Below, in pieces: positions 1 to 8,298 of a DNA stretch of 35,456 nt. This stretch comes from UBA2862 sp045637485 (lineage in GTDB: Bacteria > Bacillota > Clostridia > Christensenellales > Aristaeellaceae), in the NCBI GenBank assembly GCA_045637485.1, contig JAZTZK010000014.1:1-35456 (forward strand), read 5' to 3'. The notes beneath the pieces are model-generated. The model saw nothing but the letters and a program-made list of their open reading frames with translations. It was not told the origin of the DNA and searched no databases. The translations under genes were made by a program, and so were the position numbers. Position 1 is the stretch's first letter. Each line of letters begins with the position of its first letter.

Positions 1-245
1 CCTTTAGGGCGCGGCAATCCCCCAGGGGCCTGCCGGCCCGTTCTCGCTGAAAACAGTCCACTGGACTGTTTTCCGGGCGCTCGAACCCTTCCCCAGGGGA
101 AGGCTTTTGGAGAAGCCGATCCTTAAGTTGACAGCGTTACCCTGAAAGGGGATGTGGGTGGCAGCCCGAAGGGCTGACGGAGGGGGGTTCGTCTCCTCTC
201 CTAAATCTGACAACATTGGTTCCGCAACGAATCGCGCAACACCTG
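1..245. repeat. Repeat-rich intergenic spacer
   Basis: No convincing gene is seen here. The stretch is made of short inverted repeats. Positions 49-60 and 62-73 form a perfect 12-bp stem around a single base. A CTTCCCC/GGGGAAG hairpin follows near 91-106. Positions 140-191 hold a GC-rich block (complement reads AACCCCCCTCCGTCAGCCC) that recurs in the opposite orientation at 23058-23110. Such mosaics of short palindromes are typical of dispersed non-coding repeats in gut Clostridia. Some of the hairpins may also act as terminators for a gene left of the window. Confidence 0.6.
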
Positions 246-274
246 TTTACAACGCTTTAATCTCCTGCTATAAT
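246..274 (+). promoter_or_regulatory. Promoter of the zinc-ribbon gene
   Basis: A -35 box TTTACA (246-251) and a perfect -10 box TATAAT (269-274) are separated by 17 bp. They lie 55 bp upstream of the chosen start codon of the zinc-ribbon protein. Confidence 0.7.
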
Positions 275-329
275 ATGAATGTGCGAATATGCGGCGGACG
301 CGCCGCGCCTTACGACAGGAGGGGAGCCC

Positions 330-1268
330 ATGGGTTTGTTCAACAAGAAGGTATGCGACATCTGCGGAGGGGAGATCGGGCTGCTGGGGAACAGGAAGCT
401 GGCGGACGGGAACCTGTGCAAGAACTGCGCCCGGAAGCTGTCGCCTTGGATGACCGACCGGCGGGAATCCACGGTGGAGGAGATCCGGCAGCACCTGATG
501 TACCGGGCCCAGAACCAGCGGGCGCTGGCGGGGCTGCGGCCCAACGCGGCGGTCGGCGCGAATACAAAGGTCTACATCGACCAGGCCGCCCGGAAGTTCT
601 TCGTCACCAATGTCAGCGACTGGCGGGACGCGAACCCCGATGTGATCGACTTTTCCCAGGTGATCGACGTGCAGACCGAGGTCACCGAGCACCGCACCGA
701 GCAATACCACCGGGACCGGGAGGGTCGCCAGGTGTCCTTCAACCCGCCCCGGTACCGCTACAGCTACGAATTTGAGACCACGATACTGGTGGATTCGCCC
801 TGGTTCAACCGGATCCGCTTCGAGCTGACCGGCACCCGCCCGGAGCGGATCGGCAGCGAGGAATACCTCTACTACGAGCAGCAGGCCGACGCCCTGCGGG
901 CGGTGCTGATGTCCGCAAGCCCGGCCCAGCCCCAGGGCCAGCAGGGGCTGAACCTGGCCGACGCCCTCGCCAGGGCCATCAACCAGGCAGCGGGGGCTGC
1001 CGCGGGAGCCGCCGCCAATGCCGCGCCCAGGCCCGCCGCGCCCCGTGTCGCCACACCGCCCACGGTCCAGGCCGACAGCGGCCGCTGGACCTGCGCCTGC
1101 GGGGCTATGAACGACGGCAACTTCTGCACCAACTGCGGCGCGAAGCGCCCCGAGAAGAAGCGAGTGTTCCGCTGCGACAAATGCGGCTGGACCCCCGACG
1201 ACCCCGCCAACCCGCCCCGGTTCTGCCCGAACTGCGGCGACCCGTTCAACGCCCTGGATGAGGCGTGA
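330..1268 (+). CDS. Zinc-ribbon protein with N-terminal DUF4428-like domain
   Basis: This 312-residue protein has no signal peptide or membrane segment, so it is probably cytoplasmic. The N-terminus carries a four-cysteine zinc ribbon (C9, C12, C30, C33) that matches the DUF4428 type. A central region of about 150 residues is rich in beta-strand-like sequence. An Ala/Pro-rich linker near residues 215-250 leads to two more zinc ribbons at about 252-275 (CAC...CTNC) and 280-308 (CDKC...CPNC). The start at 330 is preferred over an in-frame start at 279 because GGAGGGG lies just before it. Proteins of this kind are common and uncharacterised in Clostridia; multiple ribbons suggest nucleic-acid or protein binding, but the role is unknown. 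It is monocistronic, convergent with cysS. Confidence 0.75.
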   Translation: MGLFNKKVCDICGGEIGLLGNRKLADGNLCKNCARKLSPWMTDRRESTVEEIRQHLMYRAQNQRALAGLRPNAAVGANTKVYIDQAARKFFVTNVSDWRDANPDVIDFSQVIDVQTEVTEHRTEQYHRDREGRQVSFNPPRYRYSYEFETTILVDSPWFNRIRFELTGTRPERIGSEEYLYYEQQADALRAVLMSASPAQPQGQQGLNLADALARAINQAAGAAAGAAANAAPRPAAPRVATPPTVQADSGRWTCACGAMNDGNFCTNCGAKRPEKKRVFRCDKCGWTPDDPANPPRFCPNCGDPFNALDEA

Positions 1269-1584
1269 CAAGGCGGACGGGGACGGGACTGTCCATGCCG
1301 CCCAACTGCCGGTTGAGTCGCCTGTTTCGGGGTGATTTCAACCGGCGGTGTGTCGTATCGGCGGCTGAAAGCGGCTATGCCTGGTTTTGGAAGGCGGTAT
1401 CCCGGCGGATCAAAAGGTTCGTCGCCGAGTGCCGGAAGGGATGGGGGCTGTTCTGAACCGTGGTATGGGAGGATTGTTGGGTTATTCGAGTTTATGCAGG
1501 GCAGGAATTACTATTCCGCCTGGTCGAGGGGAAAGGGCGCGAAGGTGAAGTAATCAGATAATCCAATCACGAAGCCATGCCAAA
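1269..1584. other. Intergenic stretch without recognised gene
   Basis: This spacer between the convergent zinc-ribbon gene and cysS has short open frames (for example 1332-1553). None has a good ribosome binding site, a recognisable product or a domain. No promoter-operator arrangement stands out. Confidence 0.5.
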
Positions 1585-1611
1585 GGCCATGCCGGATTTG
1601 CCGACATGGCC
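1585..1611 (-). terminator. Possible terminator of the hisS-aspS-cysS operon
   Basis: GGCCATG(C/T)CGG-type arms at 1585-1595 and 1601-1611 form an 11-bp stem with one G-U pair and a 5-nt loop, 20 bp past the cysS stop codon. On the minus strand only TTTGG follows, so the U-tract is weak. Confidence 0.45.
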
Positions 1612-1631
1612 TGTAATTTTGCGATACCGCC

Positions 1632-3050
1632 TTATGCCTTCTTCACCTTCGGCCCCTTCGGGGTGTCCTCGATGACGTAGCCTTTCGAGAGCACCTCGTC
1701 GCGGATGCGGTCGGCCTCGGCGAAGTCCTTCGCCTTCTTGGCGTCGGCGCGGGCCTGCACCAGGGCCTTGATGTCCTCGGGGACGGTGTCGGCCTCCTTC
1801 ATCAACAGGCCCATCACGTCGCTGGCCATCACGTTCAGCATGGAAAGGCCCTCCTCGATGGCGGCTTTGCAGGGCTGCTTCGCGTCGGAAAGGGACGTGT
1901 TCATGTCCCGGACGTACTCGAACAGCACGCCCATGGCCTCGCTGGTGTTCAGGTCGTCGCACATGGCGTCGTCGAACTGGTCCATGAAAGCCTTGCCCCG
2001 CTCGATGAACGCCCTTTCCTCGTCGTTGAGCTCCCGCTCAGGGGCGTGGTCCAGGGCGAACAGGGCGTTGTTGCGGGCGGTGTACAGGCGCTCCAGCCCG
2101 GCCTTCGCCTGCTCCATCAGGTCGCGGGAGAAGTTGATGGGGCTGCGGTACTGGGCGGAGAGCATGAACATGCGCACCACCTCGGGGTCGAACTCCTTCG
2201 AGATGTCCCGCACGGTGAAGAAGTTGCCGGCGGACTTGGACATCTTCTTGTTGTCCACGTTGATGTGGCCGTTATGCATCCAGTACTTGGCGAAGGGCTT
2301 GCCGGTCGCGCCCTCGGACTGGGCGATCTCGTTCTCGTGGTGGGGGAAGATCAGGTCCACGCCGCCGCAGTGGATGTCGAAGGTCTCGCCCAGGTACTTC
2401 ATGCTCATGGCGCTGCACTCGATGTGCCAGCCGGGACGGCCCTCGCCCCAGGGGCTCTTCCAGAAGGGCTCGCCGGGCTTCTTCGCCTTCCACAGGGCGA
2501 AGTCCATCGGGTGGCGCTTCACGTCGCCCACCTCGACCCGCGCGCCGGACTCCAGGTCGTCCAGGTCCTGGCCGATGAGTCGGCCGTAGTTGCTACGCCA
2601 GGTCTGGGTGTCGAAGTAGACGTCGCCGTTGTCAGCGCGGTAGGCCAGGCCCCTGGCCTCCAGCTTTTTGATCAGGCCGATGATCTCGCCGATGTGCTTC
2701 GTGGCCCGGGGGTGCACGTCCGCTCTCTGCACGCCGATGGCCTCGGCGTCCTTGAAGTACTCGGTGATGTACTTCTCGGCAATGGCCTCGACGGTGGTGC
2801 CCTCCTCATTGGCCCGCTTGATCATCTTGTCGTCGATGTCGGTGAAGTTCTGCACGAAGGTCACGTCGTAGCCCAGGTGCTTCATGAAGCGGCGCAGGGT
2901 GTCGAAGATGATGAAGGGGCGGGCGTTGCCGATGTGGAAGTAGTTGTAGACCGTGGGGCCGCAGGCGTAGATGCCCACCTTGCCCTCGTGCACGGGCACG
3001 AAGGGCTCCTTCTTGCGGGTCAGTGTGTTGTAGATCATCATCTGCTTCAT
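1632..3050 (-). CDS. cysS: Cysteine--tRNA ligase
   Basis: This is class I cysteinyl-tRNA synthetase, which charges tRNA-Cys in the cytoplasm. It is 472 residues, a normal length. The HIGH-type motif is HIGN at 39-42 and the KMSKS loop is at 269-273. The zinc site that selects cysteine is complete: C30, C212, H237 and E241, matching the known ligands of the E. coli enzyme. The start codon lies 3 bp beyond the aspS stop, and its AGAGGAGG ribosome binding site sits inside the end of aspS. The two genes are therefore almost certainly co-transcribed and translationally coupled. It is the last gene of the T-box-controlled hisS-aspS-cysS operon. Linkage of cysS to hisS-aspS is less usual than the hisS-aspS pair itself. 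Confidence 0.97.
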   Translation of the reverse strand: MKQMMIYNTLTRKKEPFVPVHEGKVGIYACGPTVYNYFHIGNARPFIIFDTLRRFMKHLGYDVTFVQNFTDIDDKMIKRANEEGTTVEAIAEKYITEYFKDAEAIGVQRADVHPRATKHIGEIIGLIKKLEARGLAYRADNGDVYFDTQTWRSNYGRLIGQDLDDLESGARVEVGDVKRHPMDFALWKAKKPGEPFWKSPWGEGRPGWHIECSAMSMKYLGETFDIHCGGVDLIFPHHENEIAQSEGATGKPFAKYWMHNGHINVDNKKMSKSAGNFFTVRDISKEFDPEVVRMFMLSAQYRSPINFSRDLMEQAKAGLERLYTARNNALFALDHAPERELNDEERAFIERGKAFMDQFDDAMCDDLNTSEAMGVLFEYVRDMNTSLSDAKQPCKAAIEEGLSMLNVMASDVMGLLMKEADTVPEDIKALVQARADAKKAKDFAEADRIRDEVLSKGYVIEDTPKGPKVKKA

Positions 3051-3053
3051 GGG

Positions 3054-4838
<1,785 letters not shown>

Positions 4839-4845
4839 TTTTATA
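4839..4845 (-). promoter_or_regulatory. Spacer between ribosome binding site and aspS start
   Basis: On the minus strand AGGAGG (4847-4852) is followed by an A/T-only spacer and ATG at 4838. This decides the aspS start and suggests strong translation initiation after the inserted repeat that separates hisS and aspS. Confidence 0.6.
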
Positions 4846-4874
4846 TCCTCCTGCATTGTTGAATAAGCTTTTTA

Positions 4875-4977
4875 AATGAGGAATGAGGAATTAGGAATTA
4901 GGAATGGCGGTGCAAATCCCAGAGGGATTTGTTTGATTTACAGCGGCTACACGCCATTAATTCCTCATTCCTAATTA
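4875..4977. repeat. Inverted-repeat element spanning the hisS 3' end
   Basis: The left arm (about 4875-4909) is built of AATGAGGAATTAGGAATT-like units. The right arm (about 4952-4977) is its approximate reverse complement. Between them lies a perfect 8-bp hairpin (4913-4920 with 4924-4931, 3-nt loop). The AT-rich GGAATTA units differ sharply from the GC-rich surroundings. The hisS stop codon (4898-4900) lies inside the left arm, so the element encodes the last 20-odd residues of HisRS. It looks like a small non-autonomous mobile repeat or MITE-like sequence. No flanking target duplication was identified. Confidence 0.65.
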
Positions 4978-6220
4978 AATAATCGACGATCTCGTCCCTT
5001 GCCACTTCCGCCTCGCTGCTGGCCGCCATGTCCCTCAGCTTGACGACGCCCTTTTCCAGCTCGTCGCCCGCGATGACGATCACCTTACTGGCGCCCTGCT
5101 TGTTGGCGTACTTGAACTGGGCCTTCATGCTGCGGGCTGCGTGGTCGAGATCGGCCCGGATGTCGTGGCGGCGCAGCTCGTCCACCAGCTTCATGCCGGC
5201 CAGGCGCGCCTCGTCGCCCATGGTGACCACCAGCACGTCCAGCGGCAGGACCTCGGTCGTCCTGCGGCCGCGCATTTCCTGGACCATGAGCATCCGCTCG
5301 ATGCCCATGCCCCAGCCGATGCCGGGGGTGGGGGGGCCGCCCAGCTCCTCCACCAGGCCGTCGTAGCGCCCGCCGCCGCAGACGGTCAGCGCCCCGCCGT
5401 CGGGGGTGTCGGTGATGATCTCGAACACGGTCTTGGTGTAGTAGTCCAGCCCGCGCACGATGCGGGGGTCGATGGCGTAGTCCAGGCCCAGGACCTTCAG
5501 GTAGCCCTTCAGCTTTTCGAAGTGGTCGGCGCAGTCCTCGCAAAGGTTGTCCAGCATGGCGGGGGCGTCGGTCAGCTTTTCGGCGTCCTCCTTGCAGTCC
5601 AGTATGCGCATGGGGTTGCGCTCGAAGCGCTCCCGGCAGGTCTTGCACAGCCCGGGCAGCTTGGGCGCGAGGTAGTCCCGCAGCCTCTCCAGGTAGGCGG
5701 CCCGGCACTTGGGGCAGCCGATGGAGTTGATGTTGAGCCGAAGCCCGTCAATGCCGTTGGCGTGGAGTATGTCCATGGCCAGCTTGATGATCTCGGCGTC
5801 CACGCTGGCGTCCTTCGCGCCGAACACCTCCACGCCGTTCTGGTGGAACTGGCGCAGCCGGCCGGACTGGGGCTTCTCGTAGCGGAAGCAGGGACAGGCC
5901 GAGTAGTACAGCTTCGCCGGCAGCGTCTGGGCGAACATGTGGCTCTCGATGAACGCCCGCACCACGCCGGCGGTGCCCTCGGGCTTCAGCGTGACGGAGC
6001 GGTTGCCCTTGTCCTCGAAGGTGTACATTTCCTTCTGGACCACGTCGGTGGTGTCGCCCACGCCGCGCTGGAACAGCTCGGTGTGCTCGAATATAGGCGT
6101 GCGGATCTCCTGATAGCCCGCCAGCGCGCATAGCTCGCCCATGGTATGGGCGATGTACTGCCAGCTGCGGGCGTCTTTGGGCAGCATGTCCTGGGTGCCC
6201 TTGGGTGCCTGGGTCAGCAT
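4898..6220 (-). CDS. hisS: Histidine--tRNA ligase
   Basis: This class II histidyl-tRNA synthetase of 440 residues charges tRNA-His. The N-terminus MLTQAPKGTQDMLP is typical of the family. Motif 2 lies around residues 104-127 (CFRYEKPQSGRLRQF), and the histidine-specific RGLDYYTKTVFE lies near residue 265. The C-terminal anticodon-binding domain follows. The start at 6220 is chosen over one 34 codons upstream because of an AGGGAG site 8 bases before it and the family N-terminus. The last ~24 residues (after VDYL, including a CSRC) have no counterpart I recognise in the family and are encoded by the inverted-repeat element at 4875-4977. The core is intact, so the enzyme is probably functional. 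It is the first gene of the operon with aspS and cysS. Confidence 0.96.
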   Translation of the reverse strand: MLTQAPKGTQDMLPKDARSWQYIAHTMGELCALAGYQEIRTPIFEHTELFQRGVGDTTDVVQKEMYTFEDKGNRSVTLKPEGTAGVVRAFIESHMFAQTLPAKLYYSACPCFRYEKPQSGRLRQFHQNGVEVFGAKDASVDAEIIKLAMDILHANGIDGLRLNINSIGCPKCRAAYLERLRDYLAPKLPGLCKTCRERFERNPMRILDCKEDAEKLTDAPAMLDNLCEDCADHFEKLKGYLKVLGLDYAIDPRIVRGLDYYTKTVFEIITDTPDGGALTVCGGGRYDGLVEELGGPPTPGIGWGMGIERMLMVQEMRGRRTTEVLPLDVLVVTMGDEARLAGMKLVDELRRHDIRADLDHAARSMKAQFKYANKQGASKVIVIAGDELEKGVVKLRDMAASSEAEVARDEIVDYLIRNEELMACSRCKSNKSLWDLHRHS

Positions 6221-6303
6221 TGTGATTTCTCCCTTCGGTCTGGATTGAACGCGGCATGGGGAACGGAAGGATGTCCCATTGCCGGGCGGCGAATGACGAA
6301 TAT

Positions 6304-6528
6304 AAAAACGCCTCCGTCCCAACCGTAGGGGCGAAGGATTCGCGGTGCCACCCTGCTTGAAGCCGAGGCTTCATCTCATTTTCCGTTAACGCCGGAATGC
6401 GCCGCGGTCGCGGCTGCTCGGGGAGTGTCGTTCGCCGCGCGTGGCATGGGGCGCTTCCAGCCGCGTCGCCCCTCTCTGCAATGCTCCCGCACGGTTACTG
6501 TTCCCGTCGTCGCAGAATCAATATCAAT
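6304..6528 (-). promoter_or_regulatory. T-box leader of hisS-aspS-cysS
   Basis: A T-box riboswitch reads uncharged tRNA and allows read-through when charging is low. The 14-base T-box AGGGTGGCACCGCG is present at 6341-6354 (minus strand). A GC-rich terminator stem follows, ending GGCGTTTTT (U-run 6304-6308). Stem I can be folded by eye: CCGTGCG (6488-6494) with CGCGCGG (6435-6441), and GGGGCG (6467-6472) with CGCCCC (6448-6453). The specifier loop has AGTA on its 5' side (6496-6499) and GAACGACAC on its 3' side. That loop contains GAC and CAC overlapping by one base (6425-6429). The T-box variable base (TGGC) would pair with discriminator G73, which fits tRNA-Asp; bacterial tRNA-His carries C73. 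Confidence 0.9.
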
Positions 6529-6534
6529 GGAGCA

Positions 6535-6563
6535 AGTATAGGCGACCAAAGGGAAAAAGTCAA
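6535..6563 (-). promoter_or_regulatory. Promoter of the hisS operon
   Basis: On the minus strand TTGACT (6558-6563) and TATACT (6535-6540) are separated by exactly 17 bp. Transcription would start near 6528, at the foot of T-box stem I. Confidence 0.85.
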
Positions 6564-6618
6564 GATAAATGTTGGTTTAGCGGCAAGGGAGCGGGGAGGA
6601 GAAAAAGGGGGCCGGTGC

Positions 6619-6647
6619 TTGAAGGCCGAGCGCATTTGTGGTATGCT
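6619..6647 (+). promoter_or_regulatory. Promoter of the AAA-ATPase gene
   Basis: TTGAAG (6619-6624) and TATGCT (6642-6647) are spaced by 17 bp, about 30 bp before the start codon of the AAA-ATPase-like gene. It is divergent from the hisS promoter. Confidence 0.6.
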
Positions 6648-6676
6648 ATAGCCACAACCCCCCGGGAGGCGAGCCT

Positions 6677-8254
6677 ATGGGAACCTATCTGAATCCGGGA
6701 AACGGCGGTTTCGCCGAAATCCTGACAGACAAATACATCGATAAGACCGGCCTGATCGGGGTGATCAACGGCACGATCGACACCCGCAGGAAGCTGACCT
6801 GTGTCAGCCGTCCCCGGCGGTTCGGGAAATCCTACGCGGCCCAGATGCTGTGCGCCTACTATGACCGGACGGTGGATTCCCATGCGCTGTTCGCGCCGTG
6901 GACCATATCGAGGCAGCCGGACTATGAAGCGCACCTGAACCGGTACGATGTGATCTATCTCGACATGACGAACATCATGGGAAAGACGAAACCGGAGAGC
7001 TTTGTTTCGTTCATCGTGAAGGCCGTCACGGAAGAGCTGCTGGCGGCGTATCCCGGCATTCGCGTCGGCAACGCCTTTGACGAGACCCTTGCGGGCGTCG
7101 TCGAAAGGACCGGCAGGCGGTTCATCGTGATCATTGATGAATGGGACGCGCCGGTTCGTGAGTTCAACGACGGGGTGGGGGACGGGTATCTGCTGTTCCT
7201 GCGGATGCTCTTCAAGAGCAGCGCGACGACGGCCAAGCTGTTTTCGGCGGTCTACATGACGGGCATACTGCCGATCAAGAAGCTCAGAACGCAGTCGGCG
7301 GTCTCCAATTTCGAGGAATACACGATGCTGGATCCGGGAACCTTCGCCGAATACGCGGGCTACACGCGGCAGGAGGTTGAGGAGCTGTGCAGCACCTACA
7401 AAATTGATTTTTCGGAGATGAAGCGGTGGTATGACGGCTATGAGCTGCCCGGCGCAGGCGCCGTTTACAATCCGAATTCCGTGATGAAGGCGGCGCTCAA
7501 GGGGCGGTTTGGCTCCTATTGGTCCCAGTCGTCGTCGGCGGACAACCTGCTGGACTACATCCGATGGGACGTGGGCGGGCTCAGGCAGGCTGTCATCGCC
7601 CTCATGGGCGGCGTGGAGATCGAAATCGACCCGGCGGAGTACGACAACGACCTGACCTACGACACCCGGGACGCGGCGCTGACGATGTTTGTGCACCTGG
7701 GGTATCTGACGTACAACCAGGCGCAGAGCACGGTCCGCATTCCCAACGAGGAGATTCGGCTGGAGTTTTCCCGGGCGTTGCGCAAGGCGAACAATGCCGA
7801 GACCCTGGCGCGGGTGCGCGAGAGCGACCGGCTGATCATGGATACGATCCATGGAAATGCCGAGGCGGTGGCGGCGCAGGTCGGGCGGGTCCACCAGGAG
7901 GTGTCGAATCCGCTGAACCGCAACAGCGAGGCTTCGCTGAGGGCAGCCATCCAGGTGGCCTACTTCGCCTACAAGGACTATTACCTGAAGCTGGAGGAGC
8001 TTCCGGCGGGGAAGGGCTACGCCGATATCGCCTACATCCCCAAGCCGGGGAAGGGCGTGCCCGCGCTGCTGGTGGAGCTGAAGTGGAACCGAGACGCGGA
8101 TACCGCGATCCGGCAGATCAGGCAGAGGGGCTACGCAGACGGGCTGAAGGACCTCGGGTCAGAGCTGCTGCTGGTGGGGATCGGCTACGACCGGGACGGC
8201 AAGGACTATACATGCAGCATAGAAAAGTGGCGGGGAACGGGTGAGATGCAGTGA
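6677..8254 (+). CDS. Predicted AAA-ATPase with C-terminal PD-(D/E)XK nuclease domain
   Basis: This 525-residue protein belongs to the 'AAA-ATPase-like' (DUF1703-related) family that is abundant in gut Clostridia and Bacteroidetes. The N-terminal P-loop is the family variant SRPRRFGKS (44-52). Walker B is FIVIIDEWD (about 149-157). The C-terminal part has the nuclease-like pattern GKGYADIAY (near 451) followed by LLVELKW (near 466), giving the D...E-x-K signature of the PD-(D/E)XK fold. The start at 6677 has GGGAGG before it; an earlier in-frame start lies on the -10 box. The biological role of the family is not established; defence or mobile-element functions are only guesses. It is followed after 44 bp by a leucine-rich-repeat gene on the same strand, which could be co-transcribed. 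Confidence 0.88.
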   Translation: MGTYLNPGNGGFAEILTDKYIDKTGLIGVINGTIDTRRKLTCVSRPRRFGKSYAAQMLCAYYDRTVDSHALFAPWTISRQPDYEAHLNRYDVIYLDMTNIMGKTKPESFVSFIVKAVTEELLAAYPGIRVGNAFDETLAGVVERTGRRFIVIIDEWDAPVREFNDGVGDGYLLFLRMLFKSSATTAKLFSAVYMTGILPIKKLRTQSAVSNFEEYTMLDPGTFAEYAGYTRQEVEELCSTYKIDFSEMKRWYDGYELPGAGAVYNPNSVMKAALKGRFGSYWSQSSSADNLLDYIRWDVGGLRQAVIALMGGVEIEIDPAEYDNDLTYDTRDAALTMFVHLGYLTYNQAQSTVRIPNEEIRLEFSRALRKANNAETLARVRESDRLIMDTIHGNAEAVAAQVGRVHQEVSNPLNRNSEASLRAAIQVAYFAYKDYYLKLEELPAGKGYADIAYIPKPGKGVPALLVELKWNRDADTAIRQIRQRGYADGLKDLGSELLLVGIGYDRDGKDYTCSIEKWRGTGEMQ

Positions 8255-8298
8255 TTCCATGGTCAGTGGATGACAACGGCAATCAAGGAGGGATATGC

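Noticed and set aside
1332..1553. Small protein of 73 residues between the zinc-ribbon gene and cysS
   Set aside because: It has no ribosome binding site, no recognisable sequence and atypical codon use.
4890..4935. Ordinary terminator after hisS
   Set aside because: The 8-bp hairpin lacks a U-run on the minus strand, and aspS follows without its own recognisable promoter, so read-through is more likely.
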